64,000 bases of DNA. Origin: Podarcis raffonei (taxonomy: Eukaryota; Chordata; Lepidosauria; Squamata; Lacertidae). Location: positions 5,161,501 to 5,225,500 of the forward strand of contig NC_070604.1 in the NCBI RefSeq assembly GCF_027172205.1, written 5' to 3'. This document shows, piece by piece, positions 11,201 to 25,400 of the stretch. The translations under genes were made by a program, and so were the position numbers. Below the pieces are notes generated by a model. The model did no database searches and was not told where the DNA came from. It saw nothing but the letters and a program-made list of their open reading frames with translations. Position 1 is the first letter of the stretch. Each line of letters opens with the position of its first letter.

Positions 11201-11985
11201 TATTTTAACTATTTTTGTTGCCTTGCTGTTGTCTTTGCTGTTTTGTAGTTATTTTCTTTTGAATAAATTTCACTTATGTGCATTATCAAAGGCAGTACAG
11301 CAATAGCCTAAATAAATAAATGTGCCAAAATAAAATACCAGTTTATGCATCTGATGAAGAGGGTTCTACATGAATAAACTTTGTGTTGGAATACATTTGT
11401 TAGGCTTTAAGGCATCACAAGACTCTTGGGATTCTTTCCTATCAATGCCCCTCCCTGACAGAAGGCTGGAAAACCCCTCTGCCCCGTTTCATGGTCCTCT
11501 GAAAATGAGGAGACGGGTCAGCCCAACACTTCTGGGAAGTGATTCTGAGCTATGCAGCCTCTTTTCCATGCTTCTGGGAACTGCCAGAATGGTGGCCGAA
11601 TGCACAATCTGGCCAGTGAGCCAAATATGCATCTAGGAATCAGGCTTACCTTGGATTTGAAGGCTGAATGTAATGTTGGTTTCTAGAAAGTAGTATTGCT
11701 GGGTGTTATATTGGGGTGGATGAGTTGAATAATGTTTATATTCCCTTCTTTTCTTTTCCCTTCACTTTTAACATTTAGTTTGGACAAAAAATAAAATAAA
11801 ATCAGGCTCACCCATGCATCCTCTTTTTGAAGTTTCAATGGGACTTCCAAAGCCACCTTTACCCATCTGGTACTAGAATTGAATTTTATGCAGAAATAAA
11901 ATCCAGCAAAAATTGATTTCAATAGAACTGCTTAGTTACTATCATTTCCCCATAGTGGCTGGAGAAACCCAGCCAGATGGGCAGG

Positions 11986-12057
<72 letters not shown>

Positions 12058-15000
12058 CAACCACCCTCCCAATAGCATTGTTAAGTATATTGTAAAAGTC
12101 ATGAAGTCAATAAATAAGACTCTTACACTTATATGAAAGTTTAAAACGAAGCAAATACAATTAAAATGAGTTTCACTTGGAGCATATATTTTAACACAAT
12201 TCATAGAGCCTCTCCACCTTATTGCAATTTTCATGCAAAACTACACAGCTCATAGTCAGCTGCTGCAATGAATTAATGTATCTTCCCTCAAGGTGGTGCT
12301 CTTGCAAATGAGTTCTTTGCATCTTTGCTCAGTGCATTTTCCCAGTGTCAAAATGCAGAGGGTTATCGTTAACGAAATACAATTTGCCGCCAGCAGCTCC
12401 ACTGCTATAAATGTCATAGGCACCTATTAGAGACAGGTCTGCCTGTGACATTGCTACTGGCAAGTGGCAAAACCTCATCTCTCATGCGCACACCATTTCC
12501 TGCACTTTCCTGCTGCAATGTTGTGATGTGCATTCCCCATGAGTGCAAAAAGCTGGATGCATTTCCGCTCCCCACTTTTTACCTGAGACAAAAGAAACAG
12601 AAGACAAACTCAGCCAGGCATTCTCCTGGTCTTTTTCCTGCCATGGTCCCAGAAAGGAATTTGTAAGAGGATCGAACCAAGGGGGAAATATGAGGTTAAA
12701 GTACATTTTTGTAGGGTTGTCTGGGCAAGGCCTCGGCATCTCAATTCAGTGATCGATTCAATAAGCATCAGGCTATTTTTTCAAATTAATTGCATTTATT
12801 CCTTCAAATGGTTCGGGTCCAAACTAGATGTTCTAAGGGATGCATACACTGACCCTTGTCTTTTCTCCCTCTCATCTCCTTGTTACACAGAATAGGAAGG
12901 GAAAATGGTTCTCCCTGACATTAGCAGCCAACATTGTGAGCTGCAAGTGCAAGGAGATGCCCTAACAATGATGTCTGGTTGTGCTGTTTTGTAAAGAAGA
13001 AAAAGATGGACAAGAAACACTGAGTGGGAGCAGTCTTATGTGGTACTTTTAATATCTGGGTTGGCCCTCAGGATGTTGACACCATAGATTGTTCCTAGTA
13101 CTGTTGTTGTTTTAGAGTTTACCTGGAGGCCATTTTTTATTTTTTTGAAGCACTAGGAGCTGTTGGGCCCTGCTCTGGAATCTGCTCCTGATGCAGACTG
13201 GGAGTATATTCTGCACTAGAGGACCATGACTGCTTGTTCTTCAAACTAAAAATGGCCATAAACTTAAGTGCACATTTAAAAAACCATGAAGGGTGTAACT
13301 GGTAGCTGAGATCTTTCATACAGTCCCCATACAGCTTTCAAAGCCACATCTGCTTAGGCATACGATAGCATCATCACGCCACTTCATCCTGGTCTCTGAA
13401 CCTTCATACACCTGTGACGTCACACCTGACTTTGTTTTTATTCTCCACATTCCCTTCCAATTGAAAGCATGATCAATGCAGACTTCAGCACAGCAGCTGT
13501 CCTGATTTCCTTTGGAGCTGTCCTGGGGAGAACAAGTCCTATCCAGATGCTGATCATGGCCATTTTTGAAATCACCATCTTTGCCTGCAACGAACACCTC
13601 GTCGTGTCAGTATTACAGGTAGGAATTTTCTGTGACATATATGAAGCGAGAAAAATTGTTCACTTACCATATTTTTCGCTCCATAAGACACACTTTTTCC
13701 CTCCTAAAAAGTAAGGGGAAATGTGTGTGCGTCTTATGGAGTGAATGCAGGCGGGGGGGCTCTGCTCAGCGCTCCCTTTAAAGAGCCGTGCGGAGCGTGT
13801 GTGTGGCTCTTGCTGGCTTTTCCCCAAGGAGGGAGAAGGGACTGACGGGCTGCCCTCTGTCTCTTCCCACACCTCCCAGAAAAGCCAGCAAGAGCCGCTG
13901 CCAGGCTCTGCTCAGTGCTCCCTTGTAAGGGCTCCCTTTCGTCCCTCATCCCACTTTGCTGGGAAGCCAGCAGAAGAAGAGGCGCTGCGCAGCTATCGCT
14001 CTTGCTCTGCTGGCTTCTTAGCGAAGCGGGAGGAGGGACAGAAGGGTTTAAAGCAAGAAAAGCGAGAGCTGCTTACATTCTCTGCGCAGAATATATTTTT
14101 CTTGCTTTTCCCCCTCTAAAAACTAGGTGCGTCTTATGGTTGGGTGCATCTTATGGAGCGAAAAATGCGGTATATTCTGCCCGTACTTTATAGTGGAAAC
14201 ATATCCTATCTCTGTTTAGTTTGATGTGCCTCAAGGCTTTGTGCTTACACTTGCTCTGTTTCATCTGCGTTGAAGCTTAATTCGTGCAGTGGTGTCTAGT
14301 GGGTTGGGGTGACTCCAGGGTCAGGAAGGCAGCTCCACCCCAACACATCAGCTGCCCCTGAATTCAAGAAGAACAGCAACATTTGACTGTCATTTAATGA
14401 TCGCTCCTTCAGGAACCTTGCATTGATGCTGCCATGCCAAAAGATCCCCCGCAATCTGTCCTTTAAAGAGAGAGAGAGAATATAATGAATAATGAATGTT
14501 AAAAATGATTTGAAATAGTGTTGCATGGAAAACCCCTCTGGAAGGCAGTCCTGAGAGCTGACATTCTTGCCACGCTCACTTTTACGTTTTGATCCTGTCC
14601 ACTTTTACATGGCTGAAATCACACCATGCAGGCAAAATCACAGCCCTGCACCTTGCATGTGCCAATGTTGACCTGGCTTGCTGGGGCTGGCAAAACACAC
14701 TTCCTCCTTAGAAAGAAAATGGTGCATTTTCCTCACCCATCTCTATCTGCCCATCAGTTTCTAACTCCAAAAGCCTGATAATAGTAGTAGTAATAGTAAT
14801 AAACCTAACAGCTGTTTCTCCTCCAGCTTTAGGAGAGAGGAGTATAGGGATGCATCTCAGCAAGCCAACCAACCTCCCCAACTCTTGTATCTAGCCACCA
14901 GACATTGTCTACGGACAAGGAGGGAGGGAGGGAGCCTTGCATACTTGTGCATTGGCACCAGAAACTTGAAATGGAAAGGATTCATTTGGAAGACTCCCAC

Positions 15001-18000
15001 GTATTCACAGTCATAGTTATCTGAAGTTTTCACCCTCTTATGATGGCAGTTGTTGCTTGGCTTTAAGACAGCAGTTCAGCATACTACATGGTTAGGATTA
15101 ACAATTAATTGTTGCAACTAATTATGCTATTTTGCAGGCCACTGATACTGGTGCATCCATGACTATTCATGCTTTCGGAGCCTATTTTGGGCTGGCAGTA
15201 GCTTGGGTCATATACCGCCCTGCTTTGAAAAATGGACATAAAAATGAAGGTTCTGTTTACAATTCCGACATGTTTGCTATGATTGGTGAGTACGAGGCTT
15301 CTTTCTATTATGAGTCAATTTACATGATACTGTGGAGAAGAAACATATCATACCATGAGGGTGGCCAACAAAAGCTCTTTTCAAAAGCTATTTATCATAT
15401 GATGCCTTGCCTGGCATTACTGCATGGTCAAGGGTTCTGAACCAGTTATGCCAGGACTCTCAGGTAATTAGGTCTGTATGAAAGAACCATGAGGGCCTGA
15501 TGCCTCAGATATTAGGCACTTTTAATTCCAGCTTTTGGATTGATAGAAACAGTTGTCTCACTTCTCCAAGGGATGTGGACTTGTGGCATGTTTCTAAGGT
15601 ATACAGCTGTACTAAGCCACTAAGTGTTCTGGATGAAGTCCTAAGTGCTGCCCTGACACAATTTCCCAGGCATGATGGAACACCAGTATTGGTGTACCAG
15701 TGCAATGATAGTTCAGGTGGTCACATTGGACCAAGTGTATGATAATTGGAGGGAAGAAAAGTATAGGAAGGTTCCATTCCCAGAATCACTGGTTAAGAGG
15801 ATCAGGCGATAGAGGATGGGGAAGATCTCTCCCTGAGACTTTTGGGAGTCATCAGAGTTTTCTTTTCTTCTTTTTTTAAATGTATTTTTATGAAAGATTT
15901 TCTTGATTTACAAAGGTATGTGCAATGTCTCTCTCTCGTATTCCCCCCCATGTAATGTTTTGTTTTTGTTTTTTTACGAATCACTTTCATTTGTTGAGAC
16001 ATTAGGAAGAATAGGGGGAAAGAGGTGGAGGGGGGAAAGATGAGTGGGGGTGGGGTCGGGTGGTGATGTTTCTATTTTACTTAATATATGTGGGGTTTTG
16101 TGTCAGCGCTGCTTGTGCAAGTTCTCTGCTGTTCACTTGTGTTCCTTTGGTGGTGAGAGAAGTTGGGGTTGGCCTAGGGTGTGGCTGTTCATTTGTGGTT
16201 GGCTGTGGTGGTCTTTGTTTTCATGTGTGAGTGGGTGGGTGTTTTGGATCAGGTTAGCCATATTGATTAGTATGCTGCTGGTGGATTTTTGTCATTGTCT
16301 TGTTGGGCTGTGTATGTCATAAAGGGGAGCCATACTGGGAGTCATCAGAGCTGATAATACAGGGAGCTATCTAGGTCTGACCAGCTTCCAATGTCCTTCA
16401 AAGAAGACCAGAGGAGATTAATTAATGACATTCTGCATTTTTTTGTTTTTAAAAAACATTATTTATATAGGTACCCTTTTCCTCTGGCTATTTTGGCCCA
16501 GTTTTAACTCAGCAGTTGCAGCAACAGCAGATGCCCAGCAAAGAGCGATCATCAACACATACTTTGCTTTGGCAGCTGGCACACTCACAGCATTTGCCAC
16601 CTCTATCCTGGTGGAAGGCAGAGGCAAACTTGACATGGTAAGCTTTGTCTTGAAAATGATGCATCACGGTTAACAACCACTCATTTATGTAGGGGTTTCT
16701 CATTTCTCTACTCTCTAAATTCAGTTCACCACATATTTTTTTGGGTTGGAGGACTGCATCACAAAATTTGGAGAACCAAATTTCTTCCTTATCACTAGTA
16801 TGGATTCAGTTGGGTTTCTCAGAATGTCAGTATACAGTTGTTGCCTCAGAGCCACCCAAATCAGGGATTGCTTTGCTTTGGCTAGAATGAATTTTTATAG
16901 ACTTCATAAAGGTTTATGTCTTCTGGGGCTGTTCCTATCTGACAGACTTTGCAGAACATGTTGGCAATCGCCTTTTTAAAAACATACCAGATTTTTACAA
17001 GATAGGACAAATCCAGATTAAATGGGGCAGGGAGACGATACAGACTAGGATTTTGCCGTCAATGCCATCATGTGGACACTTTGAAAAACCTGTGTCCACA
17101 AGGAGCACTCATCCTACAATAAACATCAATCAGGAAGACCCTTTGTTGAAAAGGTAATTAATTGTATGTAGGGATTGCAAAATGTGTCCATTTTGCTTTC
17201 TTTCCATTTCTCATTTTTACACTCTTAAATTCAGTTCTCCACATTTCCACATCACTTTGTAATATATATATATTTAGTCCTCATGAAAATTCACCAGCAT
17301 TTTAATGCAATTTTCTCCCAATATACACATTTTTGTTTGCAATTTTGTCTTATTACTCATTTTGCAAAGCAATTTCCTCTAATGTGATGCATTTCCCATG
17401 CCATTTTCACTAATGTATTCATTTGTATGCACATTTTTGTGTATTTCTGTACACATCACTTGGATAAAGAACTGCAGTTCAAAATTCAGAGAAGTGCAAA
17501 CTTTCCGAAGGATGACTGTTTCTAGTCACATATTTTCTTACAATGTGTAAATTGGTTCACCTTTAAATGCAAACTGGATCTAATTTCTCCTCCACCTCTA
17601 GTTTTAAGTCACCAGCTACAGTGAAAAGACCAATTTGTGGGGCTAGTGGTATGGGTAAGGGAAAGAGGATAACTCTGTGAACTACTTTCAGCCAGAATGC
17701 AATTCTGGTTAGCCTGCTGGTGACATCTAATTTCTGCATTACAGGCGACTCCCCACTTACATGAAGGTTGCGTTCTGGGCCACTCCGTGCTTAAGTGAAA
17801 TGTGCCCCTGGTCACGTGAGGATGCCAAGTCCAGCTTTAGCTCAATTGTCTTCAACTGCTTTTCGAACGCCATCTTTGCAAATTCCTTTGCAACTATCAT
17901 GCACTACTAGTCAATTACAGGAAAGGCAAACAGTCTCTTGGTTTTACTGGTGTAATATAACGTGTTAATATGTTGTGCCCCACACAGGTACACATTCAAA

Positions 18001-19395
18001 ATGCTACCTTGGCAGGAGGAGTTGCTGTGGGTTCCTGTGCCGACCTGAACATCTTACCGTTCGGTGCAATGGTCATTGGCAGCACAGCTGGATTCATCTC
18101 AGTTGCTGGATTCAAATACTTGACGGTGAGTGCTACTTTGTTCTTTTTAGATTTGTCCTACCTTTGATAAGAGAATTTGCACACTGCACTGAGTAGGCCA
18201 AAATCGAAGCTGTGCTTGTTAGTTTACTTAACAGTTATTGCCATGGCTCATGTTGCCAGGATTCTGCTCCTTTCTGAGTGCGTTTTCAAAGCCAATGAAA
18301 GGGAGTAATGGGAAATTTCAATATAATCCTGACTTATTCTGGTATCTAGATAAATTTCCTTTGGTACATCAGGGCCTGCCGCAATTAAAGATTATGGTTG
18401 CTGTTGAGTGAATGTCCTATTCCATTGCTCTTGAGCAGGCCGGCGTCTCTGCTGAGCATCACACCATTCAGCACCTGGCAGCAATGGGAGTTCATGCCTC
18501 TGTCTGGTGCCCTTACACAATTTGAGCTCTGTCACATTCTTTTGAATGGCTGGAGACCGTTTTTGTCAGACTGATTCCACATTTGGAGCGGGAAAGAAAA
18601 ACGTTACCCCGGTTGTTACGATTGTAACTAACACCTTATCTCGGTGGGGAGGGGTGTTATGTACTGAAGTTCTCTCCCTGGGCCAGCGGGAGGATACTGT
18701 AGATAGTTCAGGTGGACATATGCAAATAAGGGATCGAAAATGACGTTCAGTGATTTTGCTCGGTGTTTCAGCTCAGTGATTCAGCTCCGCTCAGAGGGTG
18801 GCTGCATCTGGCTGTGCTCTGTTGTCTATCCATCCCACCTTCGTCGCCAGTGTTAAGTTGTGGGTGAACATATCAGACAACACAGCGATTCTTCAAACAG
18901 CTCTTGTTTATTCACAGGCCAGAACAGAACTGAACTGAAGGGTTCAGCCAGCCTGCTTATATAGAGCTCCACTAGAACGTAACAGTAACCATTTTCTGTA
19001 ACTATCCAATCACTGAACGTCACTTTCGATCCCTTATTTGCATATGTCGACCTGAACTATCTACAGTATCCCCCTGCTGGCCCAGGGAGAGAACTTCAGT
19101 ACATAACACCGGTCATACTGGGAATTTGCCCTATTGCCAACATAGAGGTGTGCAACTGTTTTTTCTTACCATATGGGGAGACTTGTCCCGTCGGGTGGCA
19201 AGGAAAATTGTGTTGGATTCTGAGTCAGTAGTCTTACTAAAGCCAGAAACAGCTTCCCATTCCACCATTACTCCTCTGAAGTCTCTCAGCCCCACTCACC
19301 TCACAGAGTGTTTGTTATGGGGGAGGAAGGGAAAGGAGATTGTGAGCCACTTTGAGACTCCCTCGGGTAGTGCTAAAGCGGGATATCAAATCCAA

Positions 19396-19429
<34 letters not shown>

Positions 19430-22400
19430 TTCTTCTTCTTCTTCTTCTTCTTCTTCTTCTTCTTCTTCTTCTTCTTTTTCTTCTTCTCCCTTGCATGGTC
19501 ACAGCCTCAAATTCAGTTGTCCAAAGATGTTACTATGTTGTATCCTCTCTAGGGAAATATTTTTGAGATGATCAATAAATCACAGAATAGGAAGGGACGT
19601 CAAGAATCATCTAGTCTGACCCCCTGCAATGCAGGAATCTCAGCTATAGCATCCATGATCTCAGGCCATCCAGCCTCTGCTTAAAAACCTTCAAGGAAGG
19701 AGAGTCCACAGCCTCCCGAGGGAGACCTTTCCAAAATGTAGATTATATTGCAGGATACAGTGGTGTCATTTTATGTTGTGCAAATTTGCTCTTCGATCAT
19801 GTAAGACAACCTGTGAAAGCAAGGAAGAACAACATCCTTTCTAGATACCCTGTTTTACAGTGACTTGGAAATAACCTTTTGTTTCCTTACAGCCTTTCTT
19901 TGCCTCAAAGCTGAAGATTCAAGACACCTGTGGAGTCCATAACCTGCATGGCTTACCTGGCCTTTTGGGAGGCATTGCAAGTATCATTGCAGCTGCTTTA
20001 CAAGTCGAGAACAAGTGAGTTGCATAGAATCAGGTCGTATCTGCTAGTAAAATAACATGTTTTAATTGGTTGTAAACTAAGTTTTGACAGGTGACAAAAA
20101 TGGCCAATGTATGAAATGTTGCTTTTAGATTTCCTTCTTGGGATGCAGTCGCTTTGCAGTGGGAGCAGTGTTAGAGCACAGATCTAATCTAGAGCACAGA
20201 TTCGAATCATAGAATTGTAGAGTCGGAAGGGAACCCCAGAGTCATCTAGTCCAACCCCCTGCAATGCAGGAATCTCAACAGACCACAAGGCCAACATAGT
20301 TTCAGTTCCACTTTCTCTCATTTTCTCATTCCCCCCAATCTTAAGATCTGCTCGCTACATTCCACATCACTTTACGATTTACTCATTTTAAAGTCCTTAT
20401 GAAAATTGCTCACCAGTATATGAATTCTTATGTGCACTTTCTCCTAATATATTATTTGGCTGGAGAACTTTGAAATGTAAATTTAAAAGAATTACTGCAT
20501 TTCAGTTTGTGTATTATTTCAATAAGTGAAAAAGTAGTTAAGTTTGCTCTAAACTGCAAACTGAACTGAACTTCTGCCCCATGCTGACTTCATTCCCTCC
20601 CTGAATTAGCACCACATATTTTTAGATGCTTTTATTGTTTCAAAATATTTTTATTTTTTTTTAAAAAAAGTTATTTGTATTGTTTTGTTACTGGTGTTTT
20701 TTCTGTCATGGGTTCCTTTAGGAAGAAAGGCAGGATTGAAATTTAATAACCGCAACAAGAATAATAATACTAATAATAATAATTTATCATTTATAAGTGG
20801 GTTTCCCCAGCCACTTTGGTGGCTTCCAACTGAATATTAAAATACTATAGTCCATCAAACATTAAAAGCTTCCCTAAACAGGGCTGCCTTCAGATGTCTT
20901 CTGGTAGTTGTTTTTCTCTTTGACATCTGGTGGGAGGGCATTCCACAGGGCGGGTGCCACTACCGAGAAGGCCCTCTGCCTGGTTCCCTGTAACTTGGCT
21001 TCTCGCAGTGAGGGAACCACCAGAAGGCCCTTGGCGCTAGACCTCAGTGTCCGGGTAGAACGATGGGGGTGGAAACGCTCCTTCAGGTATATTGGACCGA
21101 GGCCGTTTAGGGCTTTAAAGGTGAGCACCAACACTTTGAATTGTGTTCGGAAACGGACTGGGAGCCCATGTAGGTCTTTCAAGACCGGTGTTATGTAGTC
21201 TCGGCAGCCGCTCCCAGTCACCAGTCTAGCTGCCGCATTCTGGATTAGTTGTAGTATCCGAGTCACCTTCAAAGGTAGCCCCACGTAGAGCGCGTTGCAG
21301 TAGTCCAAGCAGGAGATAACCAGAGCATGCACCACTCTGGCGAGACAGTCTGCGGGCAGATAGGGTCTCAGCCTGCGTACCAGGTGGAGCTGGTAAACAG
21401 CTGCCCTGGACACAGAATTGACCTGCGCTTCCATGGACAGCTGTGACTCCAAAATGACTCCCAGGCTGCGCACCTGGTCCTTCAGGGGCACAGTTACCCC
21501 ATTCAGGACCAGGGAGTCCCCCACACCTGCCCACCTTTCCCCCCAAAACAGCACTTCTGTCTTGTCAGGATTCAACTTCAATCTGTTAGCCTCAATCTGT
21601 TAGAAACACCTGTGTCTCGGATAGGAAAGTGCAAAGGTTCCTAGGACACACTAGATGGGGCCTATCCAGTCAGCAGGGTCATCCTGTGGGTGGGAGAAAT
21701 GTCGACATTCTGTCCCTGTTGCCTTAGACAGCATAGAAGCTGGCTGCCCATTAGCGTCAAGAGGGTGCCTGTCCATAGAGGAAGAGTCATTTATTAGCTG
21801 AGTGAGGGGAAATGGATCCTTCAAGAAAATGTCAACATCTTGTAAAGTAAATTATACTCCACTAATATGCTCCGTTCTCCCTTTCACAGATCACATAGAG
21901 TACTTGGGCTTTCTACAGGTTGGGCGGCTTCTCCCTCTTCCCTCCTTATAGGCAGGATCACACCACCCATGCGGAGACTGCCTTGGGTGGCAGGGTACAT
22001 AGGGGCCGCAGGTCTGGCCTCCAAGGAGTGCATTGCGCTGCCGCCTCCTTGGCAGCCCCCCCCCCCAATGCCACCTCTAAAGCGCCCTCTTGGCATAGCT
22101 GTCAACCTTCCCTTATTTGGCGGGAAACTCCCTTATTCCAGCGCCGTTTCCCCCTGCTATCCCGGATTGTTAGATATGCCGTAAATTTCCCAGATTTCAA
22201 AGGAAGCAGCTCCTCTCCCTCCCTCCCTGCAGGCCAGGGAGGAGGGAGGCTCCAACTGTGTTGCTCGGCTGCGTTGCTCACCAATAAGGAGTCTGCAAAT
22301 GACTGGGGGGGGGTGGAGCTTGCATGCCTTGTGCCGATAAAATCGTTCGCTTTGCCTGGGGACTCGCCCTTGCTCAGCGCTTCCCAGCAGTGTGGTTTCC

Positions 22401-25400
22401 TTGCTGCTGTATCCCTTTGCCGGGTCGCTGCGCTGTGGGAACCACCGCTTGAGGCTTCGTTTGGCTGCTGGCTGGGCTTTCTGCCTTTGGGCCTTTGGCT
22501 CAGATGGGCTCAGAACGTACCTGTGCTCGGAATCGGATGGATACATCAACAGCCCACTCACCCTTGCCGGGGATAAGGTCTGTCAGGAGCAGGGGCACAT
22601 GGGGGAAGAGAAGGAGCGGCTGGTTGAGTACAATGGCGGGCAGCGATCTCATGCGAGGGGAGGCTTTTGGATTTGTTTTGGAGGCTCCTTCGATTGACTG
22701 TTATGGGGGAAAGGAAAGGAGCTGGTTGATTAAAATGGCGGGTGGCGATCTCAAAGCTACCAGCATGAGTTTGACCAAACTGCGGGAGGCAGTGGAAGAC
22801 AGGAGTGCCTGGCGTGCTCTGGTCCAGGGGGTCATGAAGAGTTGAACACGACTAAATGACTAAACAACAACAACAAAAGCCTGGTGTAAATTAATTTGTA
22901 GCCTGGGGGGATTACCGTGGCATGGACTGTCCCTGAGAACCGTAGACTGTCCCATAGATAGGTGAGGCTGCTGATCCCTTGTTTTGGCTGTTGATCCCTT
23001 ATTTTCAAGGCTGCTGATCCCTTATTTTCAAATCTGAAAGTTGACAGCTATGCTCTTGGCAAATCCGAAGCATGCTGGTCCCCTCCAACTCCTAGGGAGC
23101 AAATCTTTGGGGTTGCCCTTTGGGGTCTCCTGGGCTCTGCACCTACCTGGCATGATTCAAAATAGGCTTCTTCTCCTCCACCCCAATGGCCTTACCATTT
23201 CAACTATCTGGTAAAGTTGATTCCTCTCCAGCCCCACGTGTTTCCATTGTAGATCTTCACTCTCCCCTTCTTCCCTGGCTGGCGGGAAGAGGCAGCGTGG
23301 TGTAGTGGTTAAGAGCGATAGACTCGTAATCTGGTGAACCAGGTTCGCTTCCCTGCTCCTCCACATGCAGCTGCTGGGTGACCTTGGGCTAGTCACACTT
23401 CTCTGAAGTCTCTCAGCCTCACAGAGTGTTTGTTGTGGGGGAGGAAGGGAAATGTTAGCCGCTTTGAGACTCCTGAAGGGGAGTGAAATCAAATCCAAAC
23501 TCTTCTTCTTTGGGGCCTTGCCTGCTGAAAGGGGAGACAAAAGGAGTGAACATTGAGCCTCCTCCTCCATGTCCAGAAGAAGAAGAAGAAGAAGAAGAAG
23601 AAGAAGAAGAGGAGGAGGAGGAGTTTGGATTTGATATCCCGCCTTTCACTCCCTTTAAGGAGTGAAGGCAGGGGCATTGGAGAAGTCAAGAGGCAGCAAA
23701 GAGGACGACACTGGCAGCTAGGCGACCACTGAATATTGGACCCCACATTATTTTTAAAAAGCTACATGTGTTTTATGTCCCAAAGAAGTTCGAACACACC
23801 TAACAAATTCCACTCATCATGGGTGAAGGTGATGCAATATGTATTTTATCTCCCCATCCTACAGTTTATCGACTGGTATGCAGGCTGCTGCTCTGGGATG
23901 CTCCATTGCAAGTGCTTTGGTAGGAGGAGCTTTTACAGGTCAGTAAAATACAGGCCCTTATCGGCGCCGTCTGAGGCTGCTTTCAGACGGGTGTTTGTTG
24001 TGGGACAGTTGCACCCCATTTATCTATTTAACAGCATTAATATGTCGATCAGTTGTAATAAAACCTCTAAGCAGTTTGCAAGAAGTGTTAAAACGATTAA
24101 TAAAAACAGTTTAAGACTACTAAAAATATTTAAGGAGAAAGAAGAATAAAAGTAAAAAATGTTAAAACGTGTCTGCCTCTGTGTGTCTGGATAGGCTTGA
24201 AAGATCTTTGAAACAGGTCTGAATGACCGCTTCCCACATCAAATGGGGGAGCTCCTTTTGCATGGTCACACACAGCCCCCCAGATCCCAGTGCAGCTCCC
24301 AGTAGTACGGGCTGGCTTCTCCCTCCCCGGGCTGGATACCTGGAGGTCTCCGCTTACCTCAGCCAATCGCACAGTCCTGCCTGGGGAGATGTTGTCAGAG
24401 GATCGGCCAGGTAGGGGGATGGACCGCCCTGCCCATACAACAGAAGGTGAATCTTACCTGCAAAGCATCAGTTGGCTCCAGAGTGCATGGAAACCCCAAG
24501 GTTTTTTGGGAAAAACAACAACAAACACTTGCCAATGACATATTTACAATATTAAACCACAATCTGGAAACCTCCTTACAAGTGTGTCTGTTTTACTGTG
24601 TAGAACCTAGTGTGAAATGTAATTGCACTGGGAAGAAAACAGAAGACCCCTCAATTTTCTATTGCTTCAAGTTGAATTAAAATACGCAAAGCTAATGTTA
24701 AGCCTAAATTTTACTTTGGGGGCACAAATTGATGAGATAATAGACAAATGATGTTTCTGTGGCATTTCTCCAATATTCCATCTTACTATTGTTATATAAA
24801 ATCTGTTATGGGATGTTTTTAACTACGGCTGTGTTTCCCCCTTCCCCAATGCAGGGTTGATTCTACATTTGCCTTTCTGGGAGCAACCACCTGATCAGAA
24901 CTGCTATGATGACTCCGTGTATTGGGAGGTAGGACAGAATAATACAACCGAGTGAATAAAAATAGCATTTTTCTTTCATGGTATCAGCACGATTAGATAG
25001 CCAGTGCCAATGTCTCTTTCTGGTCCATCCAGAGCAATCAAGTTTGCTTCCAGTTTCTTAATAAATGGCTCCACTTTGCAGCGCTCTTTTCCTGATCACA
25101 TTTGCCTACTTGGGATTCCCAGGGCATAGAAGGATGTGCTGTGAGCTGTGCTGTAATTTCTTCAACCCAGAGTTTTAGAAATCTCACAGGATAGTTCCCC
25201 CTCCCCCTTTATTGTTAGACTTCATTGTGCGGGGATTGTTTGATTAGCTTTCTTTTTCTTTTCAATTAGTTTTTATTAAAGTTTTTTTAAAAAAAAACAG
25301 ATAAAGGGGAAGGCCTCCACTATTGTCTCCACTTTCAATTTCTAGGCTAGCTGAACTTTAGTGTGAAGCCTGCATTCCTAAATTAACCATGGGAAAGCTT

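Noticed and set aside
19352-19566. Leu/Phe/Thr-rich open frames
   Set aside because: They are translations of a CTA/CTT microsatellite at a SINE tail; the same applies to frames over 1142-1190, 23577-23610 and 42224-42318.
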